From assembly GCA_027858855.1 (NCBI GenBank), contig JAQIBV010000001.1:1-42461 (forward strand): a stretch of 42,461 nucleotides of DNA. Direction: 5' to 3'. Below, piece by piece: positions 1 to 8,614 of the stretch. The position numbers and the translations under genes are program-made. Numbering within the stretch: the stretch's first letter is position 1; each line of letters opens with the position of its first letter. The DNA comes from Spirochaetota bacterium (GTDB lineage Bacteria; Spirochaetota; UBA4802; JAFGJZ01). Under the pieces are notes generated by a model, which was not told where the DNA came from, made no database searches, and saw only the letters and a program-made list of their open reading frames with translations.

Positions 1-367
1 AAAATCAAAAGAATGGCGTGTGGATTCAGAAACAGGAAAAGATTTAAAAACGCGATCATGTTTCACCTCGGTGGACTTGACATGAGGCACTTTGCCACAC
101 GATAGTCTGAAGAGCCAAATAATAAAATCTTTAGGCTACACTGTTCTGAACTTCGATATTAACAGTCACGATTTTGATAAAACCAAAAGTGCTGAAGAAA
201 TAGCTCAAAAGATTATGAAGGCCCGGGAAGGCTCTATCATAATCATGCATATGAACCACCCATCACGGAATACTGCGAAGGCTGTAAAACTGGCAGTCCC
301 TCAGCTTAAAGAAAAAGGGTTTACCTTCGTAAAGATCCACGAATTCAAGACTGTATCAACCTACTGA
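1..367 (+). pseudogene. Polysaccharide deacetylase (NodB-like), C-terminal fragment, frame broken
   Basis: From about position 92 the frame encodes the end of a NodB-fold deacetylase. Residues DSLKSQIIKSLGY, NFDINSHDF and GSIIIMHMNHPS match the usual order of beta strands, the conserved Asp-x-Asp-like stretch and the MH motif near the end of these enzymes. The same frame also reads ETGKDLKTR near positions 29-55, which fits the family just before the F-R-P-P motif, but a TGA follows at 83-85. The expected FRPPGG-like stretch (FHLGGL) appears in another frame at about 62-79. The gene therefore starts left of the window and is interrupted by at least two frame changes, either true decay or assembly error. 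No start codon with a ribosome site exists at 92 (TTG). The stop overlaps the end of the convergent coiled-coil gene by 7 bases. Family call is good; functional status is doubtful. Confidence 0.6.
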
Positions 368-2550
368 GCCGCTGTATTTATAATAAGACGGACTGAATTT
401 TCATCGAGTAGCAACTTGCGTGAAATATCCATGGCTGTCCAACCCTTATTTGACAACTCTCGAACGGTACGAACCATTCCATCGTTAATAGACTTTGCAC
501 CCGGAACAAAATCACCCTTCATCTGCTTGGTTATAAGATTATCAGGTTCAACTGTCTGAATAAACTCCGAAAATTGCTGCATCCGCCTATCAGACTCCTT
601 GAACATCTCCTGAAGACGAGAGTCTGTATTGTCAATATCCGATCGCATGTTCTCGACACGTCTGACCATTTCCTGCAACTGAACCACCCGTTTTTCCATA
701 TAAGCAGACAAGCCATCTATTTCATTGAACTGCTCTTTCAGGTGTAAAATTTCATGTTCCTTTGTCTTTAAGACATGTGTCGACTCTTCAACACCATGCA
801 GGTATTCGCGCAGTTTATTAATTTTAGTTTCTGATTTTTCAAGAGTAGTCTGAAAAGAGAGAACTCTTTTATCTATAGCATTAGCGATAGCTTCAACTCG
901 CTCAATACTTGCGACATTATTTTCAATATACTTTTCGAAGTCCTGCAACTCTTTAATCTGACGGTTAAGATGCTGATAAGTATCGTTAAGCGCATCAATG
1001 CGTCGATTTACCTTGTCAATATTCACAGCATTGTCTTCAAGAAATTCGCTCTTAGAACTCACATCCTCTGCAATATCGAAGAGAGCCTGAATATCTGTGG
1101 CAACATTCTGCAGCTTCTCCCGTTTTGCATTATAAACCTTCAGCTCTTTTTCAAGTTCACGCTTAACGTCCTTAAACTGATCCAGATCCTGAACAAAGCC
1201 CTCAATAACTGAAGACTCTCCCTGAGCTTTTTCGTAAATTGAATTATACTCTTCCAGAGAAGTTTCAACCATACGCATCATCTCATCAGTACGCTCAAAG
1301 ACCTTATTGCTCTTCTCATAGGTAACAATTTCGTTCTTAATCTCCGCGAGGCGTTCCTCCATGTATGTAAACTCTTCACGGTTCTTTTCGGCCTGCATTC
1401 GTTGGCGTTCCGCAATCTTTTCGTCAAGCATCTCCAACTTCTGGGTAAACTTATCAAAATTGGACGATATTGACTCATACTCATGAACGATAGTATCCAT
1501 CTGCTGCTGAGCAATTGTATTCAGGTTAACCTCAAATCGATTATACTGCTCGTTAAAACGCTCAACATTTTTCCGAACCTCATCGGCCTCTTGCCGTGCG
1601 GCCTTGACAATCTCATCCTTTTTGGCTATTGAATGAAGAGAGAGTGAATCCATGCTGTTACGTATCTTATTGGTCTCCTCTTCGAAAGAGGCAATCAGTT
1701 TAGTGCGTGATTGATCTATGGAAATTTCTACATTTTGGATCTTCTCAAAGATCTGATTGATCTCATGCTCGGCATTTTCTATAGCTTCGGTAAGATCACT
1801 GTAAACCTTTTTCTCTGATGTATTAACTGTTTCTTCAATATTATTAACAGAGCGGGTCAGAACATCCAGCTTTTGACGGATATTCTGCATGATAGCGTCT
1901 CCGGCGGTAGTTATCCCCTTTTCCATCCCGTTGATGGACTGTTCGAAATTTACTGTCAAAAGCTCAATCTTTTCCTGAGCCTGGGCAATTATTACACCCT
2001 CTTTTTCAGAAACAGAAACTTTTAGTTTTTTAATTTCACCGGCAAGCTCCTCCGATAACTCCCGGGAGCGGGTACGCAACGATTCGTTAAAAGACTGATA
2101 CATATTCGAATTATTTTTTTCAATTGTCCGCAGATTCTCATTTAAGGCATTAACCTTTTTTACAACCGACCCGAAATCGGACTTAGCGCCTTCAATATAC
2201 TTAATCTGATAATTAACCTGGTCAGCGGCAGCCGAGACAACCCGTAGGTCATCCTCCACCTTCTTGAGGCCCAGCTTTTCAGAATTAAGCCCTTGCAACC
2301 GAACCTCAAGATCATCTATTGAAGTACGTATGGATCCCGAAATTGAATGTGCCTTCTTTAGCAGAAGATCCATTTCGATTGTAGAATCATTGTAGCGTCG
2401 GCTTTCAGAATCAACCAGCTTCTTGAACTCTTTCAGAGAGTTATCGGTAAACCTCTTCAATTTAATAATTCTGGTATTGGCTCTATCGGCTCTCCTGAAG
2501 ATCATCATCAATGACAAACAGATAAAAACCGTTGCGACATGTAATATCAT
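361..2550 (-). CDS. Membrane-anchored long coiled-coil protein (SpiroCoCo type)
   Basis: A 729-residue protein. An N-terminal hydrophobic segment (MILHVATVFICLSLMMIF) is followed at once by basic residues, giving one membrane anchor with a cytoplasmic body. Residues about 25-680 are almost continuous charged heptads with no catalytic motif. The last 45 residues (TVRELSNKGW, AMDISRKLLL, ENSVRLII) look like a small helix-turn-helix. This layout matches the coiled-coil family named SpiroCoCo in spirochaetes, whose role is not established; a structural or cytoskeletal role is inference. The start at 2550 is chosen because GTGGAG lies 7 bases upstream. A consensus promoter at 2700-2728 would start RNA near 2693, which excludes the longer reading from 2697. 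It is transcribed alone, divergent from the lipoprotein gene at 2957. Confidence 0.75.
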   Translation of the reverse strand: MILHVATVFICLSLMMIFRRADRANTRIIKLKRFTDNSLKEFKKLVDSESRRYNDSTIEMDLLLKKAHSISGSIRTSIDDLEVRLQGLNSEKLGLKKVEDDLRVVSAAADQVNYQIKYIEGAKSDFGSVVKKVNALNENLRTIEKNNSNMYQSFNESLRTRSRELSEELAGEIKKLKVSVSEKEGVIIAQAQEKIELLTVNFEQSINGMEKGITTAGDAIMQNIRQKLDVLTRSVNNIEETVNTSEKKVYSDLTEAIENAEHEINQIFEKIQNVEISIDQSRTKLIASFEEETNKIRNSMDSLSLHSIAKKDEIVKAARQEADEVRKNVERFNEQYNRFEVNLNTIAQQQMDTIVHEYESISSNFDKFTQKLEMLDEKIAERQRMQAEKNREEFTYMEERLAEIKNEIVTYEKSNKVFERTDEMMRMVETSLEEYNSIYEKAQGESSVIEGFVQDLDQFKDVKRELEKELKVYNAKREKLQNVATDIQALFDIAEDVSSKSEFLEDNAVNIDKVNRRIDALNDTYQHLNRQIKELQDFEKYIENNVASIERVEAIANAIDKRVLSFQTTLEKSETKINKLREYLHGVEESTHVLKTKEHEILHLKEQFNEIDGLSAYMEKRVVQLQEMVRRVENMRSDIDNTDSRLQEMFKESDRRMQQFSEFIQTVEPDNLITKQMKGDFVPGAKSINDGMVRTVRELSNKGWTAMDISRKLLLDENSVRLIINTAAQ

Positions 2551-2699
2551 CTTATAACTCCACGTGTAGAATTGAAAAAAACCCGGATATATTCCGGTGG
2601 ATTGGATAATTATGCAAAAAATTGGCCTATATTTATTTACAGAAGCACCGGGAGTCCCCAACCCCTTCAGCGGCAGTCTGCCTGCAATTGTATACATTA

Positions 2700-2728
2700 A
2701 TTCTAAAATGAGACATAATTCTTGTCAA
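2700..2728 (-). promoter_or_regulatory. Sigma-70-type promoter for the coiled-coil gene
   Basis: On the minus strand TTGACA (2723-2728) is separated by exactly 17 bases from TAGAAT (2700-2705). Transcription would begin near 2693 and leave a leader of about 140 bases before the ATG at 2550. Confidence 0.7.
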
Positions 2729-2890
2729 TTAATATTTACTCAAAAAAGAGTAAAGCAAAGATGTTCTATAGCAAAAAAATAATCAGGGCTTCATTATGCT
2801 CATTTTTCAGTCTTGATTAGCCTCCGACTGGGTGAAACATACACATAACGACCTACATTGTGAATTAAACCACCAGATAGTAAAAAAAAG

Positions 2891-2920
2891 TTGACTTGTA
2901 ACCGAAATAGATAGTAAATA
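2891..2920 (+). promoter_or_regulatory. Promoter candidate for the lipoprotein gene at 2957
   Basis: TTGACT (2891-2896) is followed 18 bases later by TAAATA (2915-2920), giving a start near 2927 and a short leader to the ATG at 2957. The rest of the 400-base divergent intergenic region shows no gene. Confidence 0.5.
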
Positions 2921-2956
2921 GTAACGATTATGGAAGTTTTAACAGGTGGTTAGATT

Positions 2957-3799
2957 ATGAAAAAAGTTTTAGTCGCATTTATAGTACTCTTATTTTTTGC
3001 CAGTTGCAGCCAGAATGTGGTAGTTACAACACGGGCAAAGGGAAATATTTTATCAAACATAGAGCTGAAATATAAAAATATCGACTCTACTCGTCCCGTT
3101 GATTTAAAAAGCGGAGAGAGGGTAACTCTTGACGGTGACAATTTCCAGACATTTTATGTAGATCTTTCGCGTACATCTGATGCTGATCACATTCAGCTAA
3201 TAAGCGAGATGAATCAAGGTCTTAAGGTGAATCTTGTCTTTGTTGACAGCAAAACAGAGAAAGTTGTTAAAAAGGTAGAGGTTCCGAAAACCGGAATCGA
3301 AGGTTACAGACAGGAAGATCTTGTTACCTACATTTATGACCGTCGTGGCAAACAGGTCGGCGAGAAGCGAGTACGTAAAGGTGAGAAGGTTCCCTATGGT
3401 GATACCGAATACACCGATACAAGTCTGATTCCGGTTGATGTTGATCTGGGTCTGTTAGCAAGCCGTGAAAACGATATGATTGTCTACACAGAGCTTGACT
3501 ACTCGTCTTATGAAATGGATCCGAATAAAAACACCCGTGAATTTACTGGTGACGAGTTGTCAAAAAAAGATCACAAAATTGAAGTTATCCACAACATCGA
3601 CTATCGTGAAGTCTATTTCACGACTCCCCGACAGTCAAAAAAGATTAAATCAACTATCATCAAACCCGCAGCCGAAGCATCGACTTCAGATGACCTCGAT
3701 TTCGAAGAAGAAGATGATTTTCTTTCTGAGCCAAAATCTGATTCTGAACCGGCTCCGGCTACCTCTGATGACAGCCTTGATATAGATATCGATATCTGA
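2957..3799 (+). CDS. Hypothetical lipoprotein with acidic C-terminus
   Basis: A 280-residue protein not assigned to a known family. The N-terminus has KK, a hydrophobic core (VLVAFIVLLFFAS) and a lipobox ending at Cys17 (FFASC), so it should be exported and lipidated. The middle is beta-rich and polar. From about residue 235 to the end it is low-complexity and acidic (DDLDFEEEDDF, then SEPAPATSDDS and a repeated DIDIDI end), probably disordered. GGTGG lies 8 bases before the ATG. It is a single-gene unit, with its own promoter candidate upstream and a strong hairpin terminator at 3831-3858. Divergent from the coiled-coil gene; no functional link can be read from the sequence. Confidence 0.75.
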   Translation: MKKVLVAFIVLLFFASCSQNVVVTTRAKGNILSNIELKYKNIDSTRPVDLKSGERVTLDGDNFQTFYVDLSRTSDADHIQLISEMNQGLKVNLVFVDSKTEKVVKKVEVPKTGIEGYRQEDLVTYIYDRRGKQVGEKRVRKGEKVPYGDTEYTDTSLIPVDVDLGLLASRENDMIVYTELDYSSYEMDPNKNTREFTGDELSKKDHKIEVIHNIDYREVYFTTPRQSKKIKSTIIKPAAEASTSDDLDFEEEDDFLSEPKSDSEPAPATSDDSLDIDIDI

Positions 3800-3830
3800 T
3801 CAGATAAGTCATAAACAGTGAAACAAAAAA

Positions 3831-3858
3831 AGAGTGCGTGATAGCACTCTTTTTTTTT
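3831..3858 (+). terminator. Rho-independent terminator (probably bidirectional)
   Basis: A 7-bp stem AGAGTGC/GCACTCT (3831-3837 and 3844-3850) with a 6-base loop is followed by eight T and preceded by six A. It can therefore serve both the plus-strand lipoprotein gene and the converging minus-strand transporter gene that ends at 3904. Confidence 0.9.
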
Positions 3859-3903
3859 ATACTAAAACATCACCTTCATTTGTAGTAAAAAACCCTCTGC
3901 ATT

Positions 3904-4926
3904 TTATCGGATACGGTTTTTCTTCTCGATTAGCATCATTAATGCAACAGTTGCTATCCCCAGGATAACTGTAATAATTACCGAAATCTCAACCATGCCG
4001 AAGTCCTGAGGAAACATATTCGAAAGATATATCTGCTCAGGATAGCCCTCCACACCGACCTTTCCAACAATATAGGATCTTTTGAATGGCCAGATTATCC
4101 ACAGCGAACCTGCAACAAGCCCGGTAAGAGCTCCCATTGTAACATCATGACACCTGAGGAGCAAGAGATGTAGCAACTTTGTAAATGCCAGCAAGCCAAA
4201 GACCATTCCAAAAAAGAAAACAGTTAAATATACAATATTAAAATCAGATACCGCTTTCAAAACGATAAAGTACTGCCCCATAAGAAGAAGAACAAAAGAG
4301 CCGCTCACTCCAGGTAAAATCATCGCCGAAACCGAAATTGCCCCCGCGGCAAACAGAAGAGCAATCTCTGAAATACTAAAAGATATTACTGATTCATTCT
4401 CTGTCAACGCATTCTGTTTTTCCAGCTGCAACTCATACTTGAGCTCCTCTTTCTGAATCATCTCTTCATCCGAAACCAGACAGTCCGAAGCAATAACGAA
4501 AGACGCAGCGCAAAATATCGCAAGAAAAACTGCAAGACCGCGCTTGTTTATCATTCGAAACGGCACATAGAGTGATGGAAGAATAAGGCCAAAGAAATAA
4601 CCATAGGTCGGATGGTGATATTCACGGAGAAGAAAGACAATTACGGAAGCAAAGATAAATATAGTAAATCCGGCACCTACGAAAATAGCCAGTAAGAAAT
4701 AGAAATCTATTTTTTTAAGCTCTTCTAAAAAATCTGCACGAGCACTCTTTTTAAAGCTGAAAAGCCTAATGAAACTGATAAACAGATTCAAAGAAATACT
4801 ATTGAGAGAGTTGATCATCCGCTCATAGATGCCCAGAATAAGAGCCATTGTCCCCCCGGAAACACCGGGAATAAGATTAGCCAGACCAATTATTCCACCT
4901 TTAATGAAACTATAAACTGTTTGCAT
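3904..4926 (-). CDS. DUF368 family polyprenyl-phosphate transporter
   Basis: A 340-residue polytopic membrane protein. It has the two inverted glycine-rich signatures of DUF368: GLANLIPGVSGGTMALILG near residue 15 and MILPGVSGSFVLLLMGQY near residue 205. Eight or more hydrophobic segments follow a repeated pattern. Members of this family (named PopT in recent work) recycle undecaprenyl phosphate across the inner membrane for cell-wall synthesis; that role is family knowledge, not visible here. GAGGT lies about 9 bases before the ATG. The insert at about residues 145-185 (charged, rich in Glu, Lys and Gln) is a loop between the halves. It stands alone, convergent with the lipoprotein gene and divergent from the DUF2892 gene. 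Confidence 0.85.
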   Translation of the reverse strand: MQTVYSFIKGGIIGLANLIPGVSGGTMALILGIYERMINSLNSISLNLFISFIRLFSFKKSARADFLEELKKIDFYFLLAIFVGAGFTIFIFASVIVFLLREYHHPTYGYFFGLILPSLYVPFRMINKRGLAVFLAIFCAASFVIASDCLVSDEEMIQKEELKYELQLEKQNALTENESVISFSISEIALLFAAGAISVSAMILPGVSGSFVLLLMGQYFIVLKAVSDFNIVYLTVFFFGMVFGLLAFTKLLHLLLLRCHDVTMGALTGLVAGSLWIIWPFKRSYIVGKVGVEGYPEQIYLSNMFPQDFGMVEISVIITVILGIATVALMMLIEKKNRIR

Positions 4927-5033
4927 GCACTGTTACCTCGTAAAATTTTATAACTTCAGATGTATTTAGTTTGACCAGAGGCATTTATCTGCGCATGTTT
5001 GCAGATAATAAAGTTAAAAATCGGGGTTCAGCC

Positions 5034-5231
5034 ATGAAATTTAATAAACACCTGACTAACCGGATTATTCTGATCTCTTTGGAAATACTCCTGGGTATTC
5101 TTTATCTTGCAAATAACCTGAGCGGTGTTGTTGCTCTATTATTAGCAATAGCTATCGTTACCGTTTTTATTACAAATGCCAATGGTTTCTTTCCACCCTA
5201 CACATTTACACGAAAAAAACACAAGCATTAG
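5034..5231 (+). CDS. Small DUF2892-like membrane protein
   Basis: A 65-residue protein with the opening KFNKHLTNRIILISLEILLG, a second hydrophobic helix (VALLLAIAIVTVFIT) and a short end with NGFFPPYTF followed by a basic tail. This is the pattern of DUF2892/YgaP-type small inner membrane proteins, whose role is unknown; the usual C-P pair in the last motif is replaced by F-P. The ATG at 5034 is preferred to an upstream TTG at 4971 because the extra residues are not conserved in such proteins and GGGG lies 9 bases upstream; the ribosome site is weak. Ends 5 bases from the convergent Cys-rich gene. Confidence 0.55.
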   Translation: MKFNKHLTNRIILISLEILLGILYLANNLSGVVALLLAIAIVTVFITNANGFFPPYTFTRKKHKH

Positions 5232-5236
5232 TCATC

Positions 5237-5557
5237 CTAACGGGCGCCGGGAGGCCCAGCAGTTTCGGTTACGGGCATCTTCTTTTCACAAAGCGCCTTT
5301 TTTAAAATTGATTTGTTTAAATCAGAGGCGTTTTTATAAGTCGAAGGCAGATGCTTAACCGCTTTATCGCAGAGTGTGTGGCTCTTATTTATTGCCGCCT
5401 TTTCCTGCATCTCGATGCAACTCTTATGGTCATCTCCGCAAATTTCACAAAGAATATCGGCATACTGCTCGCAGCTTCCCCTGTCCTGTGAAACAAGAGA
5501 GATACAGATTAGCAAAAAAAGAGCGGTTAATACAGATACACTCAATATTCTTCTCAA
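5237..5557 (-). CDS. Small secreted Cys-rich protein, TTG start
   Basis: A 106-residue protein of unknown family. The N-terminus (RRILSVSVLTALFLLICISLV) is a signal peptide likely cut after about residue 23. The mature part has six cysteines (SCEQ, LCEIC, SCIE, TLC, ALC), suggesting disulfide bonds in the periplasm. The start is TTG at 5557: no ATG or GTG is available before the mature region, and a perfect GGAGG sits 5 bases upstream, so this initiation codon is well supported. It lies 28 bases after the DEAD-box helicase gene and is probably cotranscribed. Function unknown. Confidence 0.6.
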   Translation of the reverse strand: MRRILSVSVLTALFLLICISLVSQDRGSCEQYADILCEICGDDHKSCIEMQEKAAINKSHTLCDKAVKHLPSTYKNASDLNKSILKKALCEKKMPVTETAGPPGAR

Positions 5558-5585
5558 ATTTTCCTCCAGAAACGGATTGTCTAAA

Positions 5586-6710
5586 TCAAACCAGTTTCCC
5601 TTCTGAAATATTTTTTTTACTTAGCACGACTCCAAGCTCGCCTGAGATACGTCTTAAACGTTTAGCCTCTTGCAAGTCGGTTATTGAGAGTGAAACACCG
5701 GCCTTTCCTGCGCGACCGGTACGGCCACTTCGGTGCATGTAATCACTACTGTTTAATGGAATGTCATAGTGAACAATCGTGTCCACTAATGCAATATCAA
5801 GTCCATGAGCCGCAACTGGCGAAGCTATCAGAATACCATTCTTAGTCTTCTCAAAAAGGAACAGATTATCTTTTCGCTCTTTCTTTTCCATTTCACCGGA
5901 AAGTTGACATACCGTATAGTTATGATATGCTAACTTTTCAGCAATAATGCGAACATCAGAATTTTTTTTAACAAATAGCAGGGTACGCCCCTGAGAGGTG
6001 ATAGCCAGCACCTTACGCAACAATTTCATTTTATCCCGATGATCTTCGGTTTCCACATAAAGATGTTCAATGTTTGTGGGCAGACTAAGGCCCGCAGTTA
6101 CAACGGAAAGGCCATTTGCCATCTCGGCCGCTCGATCCTTAGCCTTAGTTGAAAACTTGGCAGATACGAACAAGCGCTGTGTATCTCGCATCATCGACTG
6201 TGAAATTACAGTCAAAGGCAACCTGCTCTCTGAGAGCAGTTGAGAATCGGCCTCATCTATTACATAGGTGGCAACCTGATGCACCTTTAATTTTTTTATC
6301 TTCATCAAATCAGTTATACGACCAGGAGTTCCAACAACTATATGGGGTCGCTCCTTCAGCTTTTCGACCTGACGCTGTATATGCACCTTGCCAATTGCAG
6401 AAGCAACACGGAAGGGAATTCCCGAATCTTGTGAGAGCTGTTTTGTAACAGAATAGATCTGCATCACAAGCTCATGTGTAGAAGCCGTAATAAGAAGCTG
6501 CACTGCATTCGACTCACAATCCAGGGCTGAAACGAGTGGTAAAAGATAGGCATAGGTTTTTCCCGAACCGGTAGCAGATTCGATTATCAACGATTCCCCT
6601 CGTGCTATGGCCGGTATTGCCTCACACTGTATTGGGCTTGGTTCAGTTATTTTATTATTTTTCAGGGCTTCAACAAGGCGGCTGTCTATTCCAAGATCAT
6701 CAAACTGCAT
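5586..6710 (-). CDS. DEAD-box RNA helicase with divergent motifs
   Basis: A 374-residue two-domain helicase core with almost no extension, shorter than RhlE or DeaD. Visible motifs are the Q motif (PSPIQ), I (ATGSGKT), Ib (TPGR), II (DEAD) and VI (HRSGRTGRAG). Several others deviate: Ia reads ASTHELV instead of PTRELA, III reads SAK instead of SAT, and V reads ASPVAAHGLDI instead of the usual ATDVAARGLDI. ATP binding and hydrolysis residues are intact, so it is likely an ATPase that remodels RNA, perhaps with altered coupling. The ATG at 6710 is chosen over a GTG at 6758 because GAGG precedes it by 7 bases and the sequence QFDDLGI is the normal helicase opening. It lies downstream of the beta-propeller gene (125-base gap) and upstream of the Cys-rich gene. 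Confidence 0.88.
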   Translation of the reverse strand: MQFDDLGIDSRLVEALKNNKITEPSPIQCEAIPAIARGESLIIESATGSGKTYAYLLPLVSALDCESNAVQLLITASTHELVMQIYSVTKQLSQDSGIPFRVASAIGKVHIQRQVEKLKERPHIVVGTPGRITDLMKIKKLKVHQVATYVIDEADSQLLSESRLPLTVISQSMMRDTQRLFVSAKFSTKAKDRAAEMANGLSVVTAGLSLPTNIEHLYVETEDHRDKMKLLRKVLAITSQGRTLLFVKKNSDVRIIAEKLAYHNYTVCQLSGEMEKKERKDNLFLFEKTKNGILIASPVAAHGLDIALVDTIVHYDIPLNSSDYMHRSGRTGRAGKAGVSLSITDLQEAKRLRRISGELGVVLSKKNISEGKLV

Positions 6711-6835
6711 CGGATACCTCAAGAAATCAGGAATATAAATAAATTGTCTGTAATTCACTTAACACAGACATTCGGAACTTAGGGGAAGAGCGTCAAGCCG
6801 AAAAGCATTTAACAAAAGTTAAACCCATCAAGAAA

Positions 6836-8563
6836 TTAATGAATACGACTGTTTGTAATCCCGTGAAACATAGTTCCTGGTTTGGGCTCAAGAATGTGCT
6901 GTTGCCCAAGCACTCCCTGATCACGATTAAGCAGATTATCATGTTTCAGATCGCATAAAATCCGATCATACGAACCCCAGTGAAATGGCCAAATATAGCG
7001 GTTATGAAGAACATAATGCAGCTCATCTTTCAGAAGACTCTTAGTCTCTTGTGAGCAGAGTACATGACCGATTTTGAGCAGGTGCACCATATGTGCAGGT
7101 AATGGATGCTCCCGATTGTAGGCGTATCCCACATCATCGATATGCTGATCGTCCATGGCCACAAAATGGTGAAACATTGAACGCTCATCCAAGCTGACCC
7201 TCTTCTGCTGATTATCAGTAAGACTAATTGAACTAATCAAACTACCACCCTGTCCGTTCACCAACTCGATTGAACGAGGTCCCACAACAAGATACCGACC
7301 GGAACGTCCCGCTACCAATCCAAAAGCTGATTCATTCACCTGGGTAGAACTTAAAAGGTGGGGATTCTGTGACACATCCCAGACCTGCATACGATGCTTG
7401 TGGGTTATTACAGCCAATGCAAAACCACATCGACTCCAAGCTAGGGCAGAAACACCGACCACACCAACGCAAGACAATATTTCACTCTCAATGACACCGC
7501 TTCTGCGGTTACCATCAAAGATACAGATATCACTTGGGCCGTTCTCATTAAAATCCGGAACTATCGCTACACGGCGGCGATCCGTTGAAAAAACAGCAAG
7601 AGCCGAATCATTCACGAATGAACTTTCAATTTCAGAAAGATTAACAGCTTCTGAAGTAACTACCATACGTTCTGCAAGACGTGTAAGATAAAGGCTTCGA
7701 TCACTCCAGGCTATTTTTTCATCAGGTTTAGTAAAGCTCACCAGTTCCAGAGTGTCTGCATCAAAGGCATAACTCTCTTTATTCTCACTGTTTATTCCAT
7801 ATATAAGATTTTTGGAGCTACTCCATCTTAACAGAGTCAAAAGAGACAAAGGTTGCTGTAACAGATGAATTGCCAGTTTATCAGGTATGTTAAAGTCATG
7901 CTTCGGCTCTTCAGCCTTCATTGTGGCAAGCAAAATAAAAAGAAGCGGTATTTGTGTTTCGTTACTATCCTTCACGGAGATTACAATCCGTAAGGAGTCC
8001 GGTGAAAAACACCAGGCCTGCATAGAAAACTGTGACAAAGAAAGTTCAACAGAAGTAAGTTCTGAAGCACAGTAGTCTGCGAAAGGATCGATACAGACAA
8101 GAGTTGTTTCATTACAGAAATAAGCGAGGCTGTGTCCATCAGGACTCCAGCGCGCACAGAAATCGTCAGGCCAGCTTCCCGTTGTTTCAATTTTATTTAC
8201 ACAGGCGCCCGTAAGTACCTCAACAATAACAATCTCACAAGATTCATCATCGGAAAAAAAGAAAGCGCAATAGGCACCATCAGCACGAAGTGCAGTATAT
8301 CGATTAGGATAACGGTAATCGTTTTTAGCTAAGGCAAGACGTGCTCCCATATTTTCGATTTTTGACGTACAGAAGTAGTGGAGTGATGTAACTCCCTTTT
8401 TTACTTCGATTTTATTTAAAACGGAACGTAGCTGGTAGAGATCGCGTGATGGATGAAATTTTTTCCAATCGGCATCCCGAAGTGCTCTGTCGATTGCCCG
8501 AATTGAGGCTTTTTTACCGAATGTTTTGTAACTAAGAAATGTATCGCCCTTTTTATCTTTCAT
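6836..8563 (-). CDS. Beta-propeller (WD40/TolB-like) protein, cytoplasmic
   Basis: A 575-residue protein without signal peptide or membrane segment. Residues about 85-460 hold repeated blades of the type ARWSPDGHSLAYF, WCFSPDSLRIVIS, LRWSSSKNLIYGI, LAWSRCGFALAVI, the S-P-D-G-like turn followed by hydrophobic strands that marks WD40 or TolB-like propellers. One blade ends with MQVWDVSQ, a typical WD end. The last 110 residues are different (many His, HYVLHNRYIWPFHWGSYD) and unrecognised. Such proteins usually act as interaction platforms; the partner is unknown. GAGG lies 7 bases before the ATG. It follows topB by 51 bases, suggesting one transcript. Confidence 0.6.
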   Translation of the reverse strand: MKDKKGDTFLSYKTFGKKASIRAIDRALRDADWKKFHPSRDLYQLRSVLNKIEVKKGVTSLHYFCTSKIENMGARLALAKNDYRYPNRYTALRADGAYCAFFFSDDESCEIVIVEVLTGACVNKIETTGSWPDDFCARWSPDGHSLAYFCNETTLVCIDPFADYCASELTSVELSLSQFSMQAWCFSPDSLRIVISVKDSNETQIPLLFILLATMKAEEPKHDFNIPDKLAIHLLQQPLSLLTLLRWSSSKNLIYGINSENKESYAFDADTLELVSFTKPDEKIAWSDRSLYLTRLAERMVVTSEAVNLSEIESSFVNDSALAVFSTDRRRVAIVPDFNENGPSDICIFDGNRRSGVIESEILSCVGVVGVSALAWSRCGFALAVITHKHRMQVWDVSQNPHLLSSTQVNESAFGLVAGRSGRYLVVGPRSIELVNGQGGSLISSISLTDNQQKRVSLDERSMFHHFVAMDDQHIDDVGYAYNREHPLPAHMVHLLKIGHVLCSQETKSLLKDELHYVLHNRYIWPFHWGSYDRILCDLKHDNLLNRDQGVLGQQHILEPKPGTMFHGITNSRIH

Positions 8564-8614
8564 ACATGCCTCTGATACTATTATACAACAATATATAAAA
8601 AAAGAAAGGACTTT

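Noticed and set aside
2551-2697. Longer N-terminus of the coiled-coil protein from 2697
   Set aside because: No ribosome site, and the consensus promoter would start RNA near 2693, after that codon.
5374-5742. 122-codon plus-strand frame
   Set aside because: Crosses the Cys-rich and helicase genes antisense; no start signals.
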